Origin: Candidatus Polarisedimenticolaceae bacterium | Lineage (GTDB): Bacteria > Acidobacteriota > Polarisedimenticolia > Polarisedimenticolales > DASRJG01 | Assembly (NCBI GenBank): GCA_036376135.1 | Contig: DASVAW010000159.1 | Span: 1-64,000 of the forward strand | Direction: 5' to 3' | Length of the DNA: 64,000 nt | Shown: piece after piece, positions 8,310-18,019 of the stretch | How the letters are laid out: every line of letters starts with the position of its first letter | How positions within the stretch are numbered: the first letter of the stretch is position 1 | The notes under the pieces: model-generated | The model's input: only the letters and a program-made list of their open reading frames with translations | The model's database searches: none | What the model was told of the DNA's origin: nothing | Position numbers and translations under genes: made by a program

Positions 8310-10429
8310 GGGGCCGAGAGTCTACCCCCCAGCGCGAACGCGAGCGCAACCCCGATCGCCGCCGCGCCCAGCCCGGCCCCCATCCCGGGCGGGCGGTAAC
8401 GCAGCGTCACGCCGTGACGCCCCGCCTCGACGTGGACGACGATCAGTCCCGACGCGCTCCGCCCGACGCGGGTTCGCGTCCCGTCGACCTCCGCCCGCCA
8501 TCCGGGAATCGCCTCACGCTGGACGACGACACGGGCGGGCCCCTCCACGTCGAGGTCGATCGCGTGCGGGGCGAGAACGCGGAACGGCACGGCCCTGCCG
8601 TCCGCCTCGATCCGCGCGAAGGGAAACGGCGGCGTCCGGGGAACCCATGCGCGCAGCGGGTCGAGCACCACGACCGCCCCGATCCCTGCGTCCCGCATTG
8701 CCGCGAGGGAGGTCTCCCCCCCGAAGTCGCGGATCATCGCCTCGCGCCGCGCGGCGCTCGCCCGCGACATCGTGCGCGCCGTGTCCTTCACCGCCCCGTA
8801 GGTCACGCCGAAGCGCAGTCCGTCGTAGGGGTGCAGCGCGTCCCGCATCGACGGAAGCGGCTCGCGCCCTCCGGCGAAATAGGCGTCCGGACGCACCTCG
8901 CCGAGGTGGAGGATCGGGGTCGTCGCGAGTTGCGGCGCCGTCGTCAGGAGCGCGGGAGGGGCATCGTCCACCTCGACGGGGCGCGTCGCGGCGACGCCTT
9001 GCGTCAGCCAGGCGACGTCCGCGACGAGCAGCGCCGGCAACACGAGGAGTCGCACCCATCGCCCGCCGATCGCGGCGAGAAACGCCGCCGCCACCACCGC
9101 GTACGAGGCCTGCGCGATCGCCGCCGTGCGCAGGGCGTCCTGCTCCGGGGTGATCCCCCCCGACGGCACGCCCCACGTCCCCACGGCGATCATCCCGAGC
9201 CACGCGAGCAGGACCAGCGCCGACGCCGACGTGATCCCCCGCGCGACGCGACCACGCCCGGCCTCGTCCACCCCGGCCGCTACGGCGACCGCGAGCCCGA
9301 GGGACGCGAGCATCACGAACTTCTCGGGGTAGCGGGTGACCCAGAAGAACGGAATCACCCGGTGCATCGCCTCGTATCCGGGGAGGTAGTGCCCGAGCGA
9401 CAGCAGCGTGCCCGCGCCGGCCGCGACGAGCGCCGCCCGCCCCCAGCGCGAGCGCAGCGCCAGCGGCGCGACCACGAGCGCGGCGGCGCCGAGGTAGACC
9501 GAGGGCAGGTACGGGAACCCGGCATCCGACAACCCGCTCCCCCAGAAGGCCGCCGCCGTCTCGCCCAACGCGTTCCCCTGGAGTCTCGGCACGAGGAACT
9601 CCGCGAGGCGAAGGGGATGGAGCGACCACCACGCCGCCGACTCGCGGAACGGAAGGCTCGCGCCGCGGTCGGTCTGCGGCATCCACATCAGGGCGGGGAT
9701 CCACTGCGCGCAGGCGAGGAAGGCGCCGATCGCCGCGACGGCGGCCCCCCGCCCGAATCGCACGGCGCGCTCCGGCTGGCGCGCGAGCCCCCACGCCCAG
9801 CCCGCCGCCAGCGCGGCCGTCGTCCAGGCGAAGGTCGTCGGCTCTCCCGCCAGCGCCTGGATCCCGAGCGCGACGCCGCACGCCGAGACCCACCAGCCGC
9901 CCTCGCGCCACGCCCGGAGCGCGAGCCACCCGATCCACGGCGCCCACGACGCGAGGACGAGCACGCTCGACTGGTTGAGCGCCGACTGCACGGGCCCGCC
10001 GAAGGCGAACACCCCGGCGGCGGCGAACGACGCCCCGCGCGACGCGCCGAGCGTGCGCGCGAGCAGGTACGTCCCGCAGGCGGCGAGCAACACGTGCCCC
10101 GCGAGGTACAGCCGCCACGCGAGGTCGAAGGGCAACGCGAGAAAGAGGAGATTCCCCGGGTAGAAGGTGGCGTAGCCCGGATCCGCCAGCATCGGCTGCC
10201 CGAGGTTCAGCCCCGTGTTCAGGTAGGGCGGGTTCCCGGAGGCGATCGTCGCCGCCCACGCCTCGCGCAGGGGGCGGAAGAAGAAGAACAGGTCGCGGAA
10301 GTAGAAGGTCTCGCCGCCGAAGAGCGCGGGGGCGTAGTAGGCGGCCCAGAGGGCGAGCAGCAACGCAGGCGCGAGCCAACGGACCGCGCGGGAAGCCGTG
10401 AGCTCGGGCACGGGCGGAGGATGGCACAC
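8306..10429 (-). CDS. YfhO-like polytopic membrane protein
   Basis: This 707-aa protein has about 12 hydrophobic segments and a soluble C-terminal region rich in beta structure (about 510-680). The first loop carries FFRDLFFFFRPLREAW-type residues and PGNLLFLALPF, features of YfhO-family GT-C-like membrane proteins. Some relatives help glycosylate lipoteichoic acid or other surface polymers in Gram-positives. The function in this diderm is unknown; glycosyl transfer from a lipid carrier in the inner membrane is a reasonable guess. The start is taken as GTG at 10427-10429, one base after the ABC permease stop. A later GTG (residue 7) is possible. Confidence 0.75.
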   Translation of the reverse strand: MCHPPPVPELTASRAVRWLAPALLLALWAAYYAPALFGGETFYFRDLFFFFRPLREAWAATIASGNPPYLNTGLNLGQPMLADPGYATFYPGNLLFLALPFDLAWRLYLAGHVLLAACGTYLLARTLGASRGASFAAAGVFAFGGPVQSALNQSSVLVLASWAPWIGWLALRAWREGGWWVSACGVALGIQALAGEPTTFAWTTAALAAGWAWGLARQPERAVRFGRGAAVAAIGAFLACAQWIPALMWMPQTDRGASLPFRESAAWWSLHPLRLAEFLVPRLQGNALGETAAAFWGSGLSDAGFPYLPSVYLGAAALVVAPLALRSRWGRAALVAAGAGTLLSLGHYLPGYEAMHRVIPFFWVTRYPEKFVMLASLGLAVAVAAGVDEAGRGRVARGITSASALVLLAWLGMIAVGTWGVPSGGITPEQDALRTAAIAQASYAVVAAAFLAAIGGRWVRLLVLPALLVADVAWLTQGVAATRPVEVDDAPPALLTTAPQLATTPILHLGEVRPDAYFAGGREPLPSMRDALHPYDGLRFGVTYGAVKDTARTMSRASAARREAMIRDFGGETSLAAMRDAGIGAVVVLDPLRAWVPRTPPFPFARIEADGRAVPFRVLAPHAIDLDVEGPARVVVQREAIPGWRAEVDGTRTRVGRSASGLIVVHVEAGRHGVTLRYRPPGMGAGLGAAAIGVALAFALGGRLSAP

Positions 10430-10430
10430 C

Positions 10431-12368
10431 TCAGTCCGCGGCGGTCCCCTTCATGAGCGGATCTTCGCCGAAGACGACGCGGCGTTTGTCGAGGGAATCG
10501 AGGTCGGCGAGGACGAGGTAGTCGGGGCCGCGCCAGGCGAGGGTCGTCGGGCCGACCCAGTGAACGGTTTCCGCCGTGGGCTTCGGGAGGAGACGGGGAA
10601 CCGACGTCCACCCGGCCGTATCCGCATCCCAAACCGCGTGCGCCTCGGCTCGGACGAGCAGCCGGCGACGGTCGGGCGACGGCGCGAGGTCGACGTCCTC
10701 GGTGGGCCACGCGCCGATCTCGACCGGCGCCTCGCCGGGCCGCGCGACGAAAAGCCGCGTCCCCTTCCCGGCGGACTCGCTCCAGACCAGGCGATCTCGG
10801 TCCAGCCAGATCGCGGCATCGGTCGCCGCGATCTCGACGACCTCACCGGTCTCGCGGAGGATCACGCGCTTGGGACCGTGCCAGGACGGAGTGGAATCCA
10901 CGCTGACGAATCGCCCCGATGGGGAAAGCGCCGCGCGGACAACCGGAAACCCGAAGGACGCGTGACGACGGTCCGGAACGAGCGTGCCTTGCTCGAGGTC
11001 GACGCGGTACACCTCCCAGGGGCGATCCCGGTCGAAGCGACGACCGTTCGTGTTCGCGTCCCATCCCCAGTTCGCGAGGTTGAGCAGGATCTCTCCCGTC
11101 TCGCTCGGTCCTTCCAACCACGCCACCCGCGAGATCGGCCCCACTTCGATCGGTACGACCCTTCCGGTCGGGAACTCCACGACGAAGAGCTTCCAACCGA
11201 AGCCGTGGGTTGACGCTCGATGGACGTCCGGGCTGAGCGCGACGACCCGGTTCCCCGACCAGGCGAGCTCGGAGTGCCAGGGGATCGGATAGGGGATCTC
11301 CACGGGAGCGGTGGCCTCGGATCCGTCGCTTCGGACGAACAGGAGGCGCGGACGACTCCGGACGGAGCCGAGCGGGCCCGCCTTGGACTCGATGACGGCC
11401 ACCGACCCCTCGGCGTTCCAAGCCGCGCTCGTCGCGGGGGGAACGAACCTGCGCAGCACGGCGCCCGTGCGCGCATCGACGAGGTTCCACCCCGGGGAGC
11501 TCGTCAGGAACGAGGATCCGCGGGAGGGAGCCTCGACCCAGGCGGTCCTCGGCACCGCGGCGGAGTTCCACCGCACCATCCCCCACGCCGTCGTCACGAG
11601 CACCCCCGCAATCGCCGCGGTCGCCACGCCGAGCACCGTGCCCGCACGCGCGGCGCGCGCGCGACCGGCCGGCTCTCCCGCCGTGAAGGCGCGCCACGAC
11701 ACCAGCAGGCACGCGGGGACGAACAACACGGTCGCCCACGCCGCGTTCACGCTCCGTTCCGCGACGGTCAGCGTGGCGAAAGGCAGGAACGTTCCGGTCC
11801 AGAAACCGGCGAAGCCCACGCCGACACCGAACACCACCCCCAGGAGCGCGGCGAAGAGCGTGGACGTGACGAACGAAGCTGCGGCCAGGACGACGGCCAG
11901 GGTGGAGCCGAGCAACAACCAGGACGTCCCTGCCCAACGGATGAGCTCCAGCAGCTTGCTCCAGGGAACGACCGTGTTGGCGAGTCCCGCACCCATCAAC
12001 GTCCCCGCCCCGACGACCGCCCCGCTCGAAAGCACGACGGCGGCGAGCTTCGCGCGCCACAGGACTTCCGGGCGGACCGGTCGCGCCAGGAGAAACGACC
12101 CGGTTCCGTCCTGCCGCTCCGCGCACCATGCGTGGGCGGCCTGCAGCGCCGTGAACAGCGGCCAGACGGCCAGCGCGAGGGTCGCGGGCAGGGCCTCTCC
12201 CCAGAGTGTCTTCGTCGAGTAACTCCTCAACGTCCCGAACGCCCACCCCCGGCTCGCCGCCTCGGCGCCGATCAGGAATGCGATCGGAAGCACCAGGGTC
12301 AGGACGATCCCGCCCCACCGCAGCGTCCGCAGCTGCCTCCACTCCTTGAGGAACAGCGCCCTAAACAT
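10431..12368 (-). CDS. ABC-2 permease with C-terminal propeller-like domain
   Basis: The 645-aa product starts with an ABC-2 type permease of about six membrane helices (residues 15-265), beginning MFRALFLKEWRQLRTLRWGG. It then continues for almost 380 residues as a soluble region of repeated short beta-strand units (for example LSPSGRFVSVDS, LAPSPDRRRLLV, VAWLEGPSE). These resemble WD40/TolB-like propeller blades and are not part of ordinary permeases. It overlaps the ATPase gene by eight bases and is surely its partner. Together they form an exporter or envelope-protection transporter of the type often controlled by a GntR/YtrA regulator. The propeller-like half could sense or bind a ligand on either face of the membrane. 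Confidence 0.82.
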   Translation of the reverse strand: MFRALFLKEWRQLRTLRWGGIVLTLVLPIAFLIGAEAASRGWAFGTLRSYSTKTLWGEALPATLALAVWPLFTALQAAHAWCAERQDGTGSFLLARPVRPEVLWRAKLAAVVLSSGAVVGAGTLMGAGLANTVVPWSKLLELIRWAGTSWLLLGSTLAVVLAAASFVTSTLFAALLGVVFGVGVGFAGFWTGTFLPFATLTVAERSVNAAWATVLFVPACLLVSWRAFTAGEPAGRARAARAGTVLGVATAAIAGVLVTTAWGMVRWNSAAVPRTAWVEAPSRGSSFLTSSPGWNLVDARTGAVLRRFVPPATSAAWNAEGSVAVIESKAGPLGSVRSRPRLLFVRSDGSEATAPVEIPYPIPWHSELAWSGNRVVALSPDVHRASTHGFGWKLFVVEFPTGRVVPIEVGPISRVAWLEGPSETGEILLNLANWGWDANTNGRRFDRDRPWEVYRVDLEQGTLVPDRRHASFGFPVVRAALSPSGRFVSVDSTPSWHGPKRVILRETGEVVEIAATDAAIWLDRDRLVWSESAGKGTRLFVARPGEAPVEIGAWPTEDVDLAPSPDRRRLLVRAEAHAVWDADTAGWTSVPRLLPKPTAETVHWVGPTTLAWRGPDYLVLADLDSLDKRRVVFGEDPLMKGTAAD

Positions 12369-13272
12369 GCTCGGCCTCCTTCGACGGCCGCCCCTCGCGC
12401 AGCAGCGCGATGAGGATTTCCTCGAGCGGGAGCGGGGCGATCTCGACCTCCGACGCCCCGGCGCCGAGAAGGGCCGCGCGGAGCTCGCCGTTCTCGCGCT
12501 CGGCGACGACGGTGAGGACGCGCCCTTCCCGGTCGGCGGTGAGGACTCCCGGGATCTTCGGGATCGCGGCGGTCTCCGTCTCGAAGACCGCCCGCGCGCG
12601 GACGATGCGCGCCTTCATCGCATCCAGGGGGGCGTCGACGCGGACGCGCCCCGCGTCGAGCACCGCGACTCGGTCCGCGATCCGCTCGATGTCGTGGATC
12701 AGGTGCGACGCGTAGACGACGGCCCCCCCCTGCTCCACCACCGCATCCAGCAACGCGTCGAGGACCTCGCGGCGGACGAGTGGGTCGAGCCCCGCGGTCG
12801 GGTCGTCGAGGAGCAGCAGCTCCGGGCGCGGCGCGACCGCCGCCACGAGGGCGACCTTGGCCTTCGTGCCTCGCGAGAGGTCGGCGATCCTGGCCTCCGG
12901 GTCGAGGTCGAGGTTCTTCCGCGTGCGTTCGGCGAGTTCGCGGTCCCACCTCGGGTGGAGCGCCGCCGCGAGGTCGAGGAGCTCCTTCACCGTCATCCAC
13001 GGGTAGAGCGCGGTCTCCTCGGAAAGGAGGCTCGCCCGCTCGCGCACCGCGATCCCCTGTGTGACCGGGTCGAGGCCGAGGACGGCGATGGTCCCGGCGT
13101 CGGGCCACAGGATCCCCATCGCCAGGCGCAGCGCGGTCGTCTTCCCCGCGCCGTTCCGACCGACGAGGCCGAGGACGGTGCCGGGCTCGACGGAGAGGTC
13201 GACGACATCCAGGGCGACCTTCTTCCCGAAGCGTCGGGTCACCCGTTCGAAGGCGAGCGAGGGGGCGCTCAT
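12361..13272 (-). CDS. ABC transporter ATP-binding protein, YtrB/BcrA-like
   Basis: The 303-aa ATPase has Walker A GRNGAGKTTALRL (residues 38-50), signature LSRGTKAKVALV, Walker B LLLLDDPTAGLDP and the switch His in YASHLI. The signature LSRGTK in place of LSGGQ, and the short C-terminal extension, are typical of the YtrB/CcmA-like group that energises ABC-2 permeases under GntR control. Its start codon overlaps the stop of the regulator gene (ATGA at 13269-13272) and its end overlaps the permease gene. The substrate is not known; relatives export antibiotics, peptides or lipids. Confidence 0.92.
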   Translation of the reverse strand: MSAPSLAFERVTRRFGKKVALDVVDLSVEPGTVLGLVGRNGAGKTTALRLAMGILWPDAGTIAVLGLDPVTQGIAVRERASLLSEETALYPWMTVKELLDLAAALHPRWDRELAERTRKNLDLDPEARIADLSRGTKAKVALVAAVAPRPELLLLDDPTAGLDPLVRREVLDALLDAVVEQGGAVVYASHLIHDIERIADRVAVLDAGRVRVDAPLDAMKARIVRARAVFETETAAIPKIPGVLTADREGRVLTVVAERENGELRAALLGAGASEVEIAPLPLEEILIALLREGRPSKEAEHV

Positions 13273-13673
13273 GCTTTCTCCTGCGCGGCGGCGAGCTTCC
13301 GCCGGAACGCCTCGATCCGTTTGGAGAGCCTCCAGCCGAGCTCTTCGAGTGGGAGGCCCGAGGTCCGCGCCTGGACGAGGAGGTGGTCGATCGCCGCGTC
13401 CACGACCGCCTCCCGGTCCGGTGCGGGGGTCGAGCTCCCCTCGGCGACGAACGTCCCCTGCCCCACCCGGGTCCGCACGAGCCCGGCGCGCTCGAGCTCC
13501 TGGATCGCGCGGGCGGCGGTGTTGCGGTTGACCCTCGCCTTCACGGCGAGATCGCGGACGGTCAGGAAGCGATCCCCGGGTCGGAGGCCCCCGAGCGCGA
13601 TCAACCGCCGGACCTGCTCCACGATCTGGAGGTAGAGGGGAACCGGGTTCGCGGGGTCGAGGTTTTCGAGCAC
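13269..13673 (-). CDS. GntR-family regulator, YtrA-type
   Basis: The 134-aa protein has an N-terminal winged helix-turn-helix of the GntR family (PLYLQIVEQVRRLI, RFLTVRDLAVKARVNRNT, ELERAGLVRTRVGQGTFV). A short helical tail of about 50 residues takes the place of a large effector domain, which defines the YtrA subfamily. Such regulators repress the adjacent ABC transporter operon until cell-envelope stress or a drug is sensed. The start is GTG at 13671-13673, chosen because it gives the normal YtrA N-terminus. There is no Shine-Dalgarno, and an inverted repeat starts only five bases upstream. The gene leads the operon that runs through to polA. Confidence 0.92.
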   Translation of the reverse strand: MLENLDPANPVPLYLQIVEQVRRLIALGGLRPGDRFLTVRDLAVKARVNRNTAARAIQELERAGLVRTRVGQGTFVAEGSSTPAPDREAVVDAAIDHLLVQARTSGLPLEELGWRLSKRIEAFRRKLAAAQEKA

Positions 13674-13677
13674 GTGT

Positions 13678-13701
13678 ATTGTCCTAATGTCCTAGGACAA
13701 T
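13678..13701 (-). promoter_or_regulatory. Probable GntR operator overlapping the operon promoter
   Basis: ATTGTCCTA (13678-13686) and TAGGACAAT (13693-13701) form a perfect 9-bp inverted repeat with a 6-base spacer. A second perfect palindrome, GTCCTAGGAC (13689-13698), is nested inside. The site ends five bases before the GTG start of the regulator gene. The promoter must therefore lie inside or just beyond it, and the transcript has almost no leader. Position and symmetry fit autorepression by the encoded YtrA-type protein. Confidence 0.7.
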
Positions 13702-13722
13702 GTACAGGCTGAAAGGTCCGCG

Positions 13723-14382
13723 TCAAGGGTTATTTTTCCACCGCGCGAACCGATACCGGGCGACGACCGTGTTGTTCCTCAGAAAGGCCCGGACGATCCC
13801 TCGTTCCCAGTGCCTCGCCGGGATCGTCACCGGCGCCTCCGCGTCGAGGACCTCCCCCACCTTGCGCAGGCGCAGCGCGAGCTCGAGGTCCTCGAGCCGA
13901 GACTGATCGGGGAACCCGCCGATCGCGTCGAGGACCGACGTCCGGAAGAACTGCCCCTGGTCGCCGTACGGGAGGCGGCGAGACCTCGCCCGGAAGGCGT
14001 TCCCTGCCTCGACGACCCGAAAGCGCCGGCCCGGGTCGGCGATGCGGTGACCGAGAAACCCCGCCGGCGCACGCCGGAGGACGCGCACGATCGCGTCCCT
14101 GGCCGCCGGAGGGACCGTCATGTCGGCATGGAGGATGACGATCCCCTCGCAGGAAGCCCGGACGTCGGCGACCCCGATCGCCACCGCGTGCCCCCGCCCG
14201 GGTTGCCGCGAGGGGACGGTCCGGGCTCCCGCGGCCCCGGCCACCCCGCTCGTCCCGTCCGTGCTGCCGTCGTCGACGACGACCACCTCGTCCCCGGCGT
14301 GGAAGAAAGGTCGCGCCGAAAGGAGACACGCCCCGATCGTCTCTACCTCGTTCCTTGCGGGAATCACGACACCGAGTCGCAC
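13723..14382 (-). CDS. Family 2 glycosyltransferase, TIGR04283-like
   Basis: I place the start at the GTG at 14380-14382 because it gives the normal GT-A opening (VRLGVVIPARNEVETIG) and is preceded by a good ribosome site (GGAGAAAGG); the open frame upstream is antisense to the receiver gene. The 219-aa protein has the nucleotide-sugar motif VVVVDDGSTDGT, HADM (the metal-binding DxD region), GDQGQFFR and a GGFPD...LEDLELALRLR block. This block order matches the TIGR04283 family, which is linked in other genomes to arsenosugar or selenium-associated radical SAM genes. No such partner is nearby, so its acceptor is unknown. Confidence 0.82.
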   Translation of the reverse strand: MRLGVVIPARNEVETIGACLLSARPFFHAGDEVVVVDDGSTDGTSGVAGAAGARTVPSRQPGRGHAVAIGVADVRASCEGIVILHADMTVPPAARDAIVRVLRRAPAGFLGHRIADPGRRFRVVEAGNAFRARSRRLPYGDQGQFFRTSVLDAIGGFPDQSRLEDLELALRLRKVGEVLDAEAPVTIPARHWERGIVRAFLRNNTVVARYRFARWKNNP

Positions 14383-14464
14383 GAAACGACCTTTCTCCCC
14401 GTCCCACGGGTGGCGTGCCGCTCGCAACGGATCACATTCTCCTCCGAACCGACGGGAGGAACGG

Positions 14465-14881
14465 GTGAGCGTCCCGAAGCGGGTCCTGGTCGCCGACGAC
14501 GAGCCGGCCATTCTGGCCGCGATGGCGGAGCTCCTGCGCCTCGAGGGTTTCGAGGTGGCAGCCGCCCACGACGGTCCGACGGCGCTCGAGGCCGCGGGGC
14601 GTTTCCATCCCGACGCGATGATCCTCGACGTCATGATGCCCGGCGAGAACGGTTACCGGGTTTCCCGAGCCGTCAAGAGCGCGACCGGCGACGCCCCGAT
14701 TCCGAAGGTGCTGATCGTCACCGCGAGGCGCCTGGACGACGACCCCGAGCGCGAGGCGCTTTTCCTGCAGTTCTCGATGGCGGACGGGGTCCTCTACAAG
14801 CCGTTCAGGCTCGCCGACCTTCTGGACCGCCTCCATCAGCTGCTGGACGACGCCCCGAAGAAGGCCGCGCAGGCTTCCTGA
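14465..14881 (+). CDS. Single-domain response regulator
   Basis: The 138-aa product is a lone CheY-like receiver with the acidic pair DD (11-12), phospho-acceptor Asp55 in ILDVMMPGENG, the Thr/Ser position in IVTAR and Lys112 in LYKPF. It has no output domain, so it must act on a partner protein or in a phosphorelay. The GTG start at 14465 is chosen because GGGAGGA sits four bases upstream. It is divergent from the glycosyltransferase gene. Its last 46 bases overlap the convergent dinG-like gene. Confidence 0.9.
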   Translation: MSVPKRVLVADDEPAILAAMAELLRLEGFEVAAAHDGPTALEAAGRFHPDAMILDVMMPGENGYRVSRAVKSATGDAPIPKVLIVTARRLDDDPEREALFLQFSMADGVLYKPFRLADLLDRLHQLLDDAPKKAAQAS

Positions 14882-16734
14882 TCGCGCAGGACCGGGTACG
14901 CAGGAAGCGACTTCAGGAAGGTCCGCCCGTACCCCTTCGTCGTGAGGCGCGGGTCGAGAACGGCGACGATCCCCCGGTCGGTCTTCCGCCGCAGCAGGCG
15001 CCCGACCCCCTGCTTGAGCTCGAGCACCGCGAGCGGCAGCTGGTACTCGTCGAAGGGGCTGCCGCCGTCCTCGCGGATGCGGTCGATCCGCGCGGCGACC
15101 AGGGGGTCGTTCGGCACGTCGAAGGGGAGCTTGTCGATGACCACGAGCGAGAGCGCCTCGCCGGGAACGTCGACCCCGTGCCAGAACGACGACGTGCCCA
15201 GGAGCACGGCCTCGGGGGTCTCGCGGAACCGCTCGACGAGGGCCGCCTTGCTCCCTTCCCCCTGGACGAACAACGCCCACCTCCCCTCGCGCTCGAGGGC
15301 GTCCTTCACCTTGTGGAGATTCGCGTAGGAGGTGAAGAGCAGGAACGCGCGCCCCCTGGTGATCTCGAGCAGGCGCCGGATCTCCCCGATCGCGCGCGGG
15401 ACGAAGGAAGGGTCGCGCGGCTCGGGCATCGACTTCGGGAGGTACAGCCGGGCCTGCGTCGCCGGATCGAAAGGCGACTCCACGATCTCCCCGCGCGCGT
15501 CCTCCAGGCCCAGCCGCCTGCGAAAGAAGTCGAACCTCCCCGAGACGGCGAGGGTCGCGGAGCACAACACGCTCGCGTGCAGCGAGTCGAACAGGCGCTC
15601 GCGGAGGGTCTGCGCGACGTCGATCGGCGAGGCGCTCAGGATCACCCCCAGCCGACCGCGCCGCTCGACGCCGTACACGAACCCGGCCTGCTTCCGGTCG
15701 AGGACCGCGACGAACGCCGCCTTGAGCTCCGCCGCGCGCCCCTCGATCCCTTCCCCCGCGGTTCCCGCCGCGCGGACCGCTTCGTCGATCGCCCCCGAGA
15801 GCGTCCCCCACGCCTCGTCGAGGTCGGGGCCGCCGCGCTCCTGGGAGGGGAACGGGCGCCGCCCCGCGCCGTCGGGGAAGTGGCGTCGCACCTCGTCGAA
15901 GAACGCCCGCGACGCCTCGCGAAGCCCCGACGCGGACGACTTCCCCCCCGCGAGCTTCTCGGCGTCGCGGGCGAGCTCGTCGACCTGCGCGGTCGAGACG
16001 GTCGTCCCGAAAAAGGCGGTCGCGGTGTCCTCGAGCAGGTGCGCCTCGTCGAAGACGACCGTGTCGTATTCGGGGAGGACCGCGCCGTACGCCGAGCGCA
16101 CCGCGAGGTCGGCGAAGAAGAGGTGGTGGTTCACGACGACGACCTGCGCGTTCTCGGCGGCGCGCTTGAGCCGCGTGAGCCAGCAGGTCTCGAACTCGGG
16201 GCATTTGCGCCCCGAGCAGGTGTCCGCGCGGGCGTTGACGTCGCGCCAGAGCCGCAGGTCGTCGGGGAGGTCCCCGACCTCGGCGCGGTCGCCGCTTCGC
16301 GTCGCGCGCGACCAGGCGGCGATCGGCCGGATCCACCGCGCCTCCTCGCGCACCTCGAGGAGGGGCTGCTTCTCGAACTCCGCCCACTTCTGCCGGCAGA
16401 GGTAGTTGTCGCGCCCCTTCATCAGGACCGCGTCGAACCGCAGACCCGCCTTGTTCCGCAGGAACGGCAGGTCCTGCTGGAAGATCTGGTCCTGGAGGTT
16501 GCGCGTCCCCGTCGAGACGACCACGCGTCGACCCGAGCGGATCGCGGGGATCAGGTAGGCGAGGGTCTTCCCCGTGCCGGTCCCCGCCTCGACGAGCAGA
16601 CGCCCGCCGTCGCGAAACGTCTCCTCGACCGCGAGGGCCATCGCGAGCTGCCCCGGCCGGGTCTCGTAGTCGGGGTGCGCCCGCTCGAGCCCCCCGCCGG
16701 GGGCGAAGAACCCCGCGATCGACTCCTCGGTCAC
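14836..16734 (-). CDS. dinG: DinG/XPD-type Fe-S DNA helicase
   Basis: This 632-aa superfamily 2 helicase carries Walker [11 protein letters not shown] (about 46-55), a DEAH box in [12 protein letters not shown] (about 228) and the C-terminal motifs [28 protein letters not shown] and QGVGRLLRR. Four cysteines between motifs I and II (YLC near 113, then DTC, RKC and ETC near 173-182) match the 4Fe-4S cluster of DinG/XPD helicases. It unwinds DNA 5' to 3' and helps resolve R-loops and blocked forks. The start is GTG at 16732-16734, overlapping the glyA stop by four bases; the long open frame upstream is a shadow of glyA. It lacks the N-terminal exonuclease found in some Gram-positive DinG proteins. 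Confidence 0.93.
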   Translation of the reverse strand: MTEESIAGFFAPGGGLERAHPDYETRPGQLAMALAVEETFRDGGRLLVEAGTGTGKTLAYLIPAIRSGRRVVVSTGTRNLQDQIFQQDLPFLRNKAGLRFDAVLMKGRDNYLCRQKWAEFEKQPLLEVREEARWIRPIAAWSRATRSGDRAEVGDLPDDLRLWRDVNARADTCSGRKCPEFETCWLTRLKRAAENAQVVVVNHHLFFADLAVRSAYGAVLPEYDTVVFDEAHLLEDTATAFFGTTVSTAQVDELARDAEKLAGGKSSASGLREASRAFFDEVRRHFPDGAGRRPFPSQERGGPDLDEAWGTLSGAIDEAVRAAGTAGEGIEGRAAELKAAFVAVLDRKQAGFVYGVERRGRLGVILSASPIDVAQTLRERLFDSLHASVLCSATLAVSGRFDFFRRRLGLEDARGEIVESPFDPATQARLYLPKSMPEPRDPSFVPRAIGEIRRLLEITRGRAFLLFTSYANLHKVKDALEREGRWALFVQGEGSKAALVERFRETPEAVLLGTSSFWHGVDVPGEALSLVVIDKLPFDVPNDPLVAARIDRIREDGGSPFDEYQLPLAVLELKQGVGRLLRRKTDRGIVAVLDPRLTTKGYGRTFLKSLPAYPVLRDQEACAAFFGASSSS

Positions 16735-18002
16735 GCGCGCGAGGTCAGAAGCCGCGCCGCGTAGAGCGGGAACCGCGAGGCGAGCCGCTCGACGTCCGCG
16801 GCGATCGCGCGAAGGCCGTCCGGGCTCTCGCGAGCGTCGAGGGCGCGCGCGATCAGCGAGGCGACCTCCTTCATCTCGGCGACGCCCATCCCGCGCGTGG
16901 TGATGGCGGGTGTTCCGACGCGGATGCCGCTCGCGACCATCGGCGGGTTGGGGTCGAACGGGATCGTGTTCTTGTTGACCGTGATCCCGGCGGCCTCGAG
17001 GGCCTTCTCCCCGACCTTCCCGGTGATCCCCTTCGAGAAGACGTCCATCAGGAAGAGGTGGTTGTCGGTCCCGCCGGAGACGATGCGGTACCCCTCGGCG
17101 GCCATCGCGGCGGCGAGCGCCTTCGCGTTCTCCATCACGCGGTCGATGTACCCGCGGTACTCCGGGGTCAACGCCTCGCGGAAGGCGACCGCCTTCGCCG
17201 CGATGATGTGGACGAGCGGCCCGCCCTGCACGCCGGGGAAGAGAACCTTGTCGAGCTCCTTGGCGAACTCCGCCTTGCAGAGGATGAGGCCGCCCCGCGG
17301 GCCGCGCAGGGTCTTGTGCGTGGTCGTCGTCACGAACTCGCAATGCGGTACGGGGCTCGGATGCCGCCCGGTCGCGACGAGTCCCGCGACGTGGGCGATG
17401 TCCGCCATCACCTTCGCGCCGACCGACTTCGCGATCGCCGCGATCCGCTCGAAGTCGATCACCCGGGGGTAGGCCGACGCGCCGCAGACGATGAGCTTGG
17501 GCCTGTGCTCGGCCGCGATCTTCTCGAGGGCGTCGTAGTCGAGGGTCTCGTCCTCCTTGCGGACGCCGTAGGCGTGGAAGCGGTAGAGCTTCCCGGAGAG
17601 GTTGAGAGGGTGGCCGTGGGTCAGGTGTCCGCCGTGCGAGAGGTCCATCCCCAGCACGGTGTCGCCGGGCTGGAGCACGGTCATGTAGACGGCCTGGTTC
17701 GCCTGCGATCCGGAGTGCGGCTGCACGTTGGCGTGCTCGGCGCCGAAGATCTGCTTCGCCCGCTCGATCGCCAGCCGCTCGACGACGTCGGTGTGCTCGC
17801 ACCCGCCGTAATACCGCCGGCCGGGATACCCTTCGGCGTATTTGTTCGTGAAGACCGAGCCCATCGCCTCCAGGACCGCCTCGCTGACGAAGTTCTCGGA
17901 GGCGATCAGCTCGAGCCCCTTCGCCTGCCGCTCGGTTTCGTGGAGGATCGCGTCGGCGACCTCGGGATCGACGGCCCTCAGGCCCTGATTCATCGTCGTC
18001 AT
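16731..18002 (-). CDS. glyA: Serine hydroxymethyltransferase
   Basis: The 423-aa protein is a full-length SHMT. Recognisable blocks include [43 protein letters not shown] and [11 protein letters not shown], with the PLP lysine near residue 228. It interconverts serine and glycine while charging tetrahydrofolate with a one-carbon unit. The ATG at 18000-18002 is chosen because GAGGAG precedes it; a second ATG three codons later is possible, and the open frame further upstream is antisense to or overlaps rpiB. It is the third gene of dgt-rpiB-glyA-dinG, 17 bases after rpiB. Confidence 0.97.
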   Translation of the reverse strand: MTTMNQGLRAVDPEVADAILHETERQAKGLELIASENFVSEAVLEAMGSVFTNKYAEGYPGRRYYGGCEHTDVVERLAIERAKQIFGAEHANVQPHSGSQANQAVYMTVLQPGDTVLGMDLSHGGHLTHGHPLNLSGKLYRFHAYGVRKEDETLDYDALEKIAAEHRPKLIVCGASAYPRVIDFERIAAIAKSVGAKVMADIAHVAGLVATGRHPSPVPHCEFVTTTTHKTLRGPRGGLILCKAEFAKELDKVLFPGVQGGPLVHIIAAKAVAFREALTPEYRGYIDRVMENAKALAAAMAAEGYRIVSGGTDNHLFLMDVFSKGITGKVGEKALEAAGITVNKNTIPFDPNPPMVASGIRVGTPAITTRGMGVAEMKEVASLIARALDARESPDGLRAIAADVERLASRFPLYAARLLTSRA

Positions 18003-18019
18003 CGTCCACTCCTCGCGGT

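Noticed and set aside
8414-10456. Long plus-strand frame opposite the yfhO-like gene
   Set aside because: High-GC antisense shadow; charged low-complexity text and no family motif.
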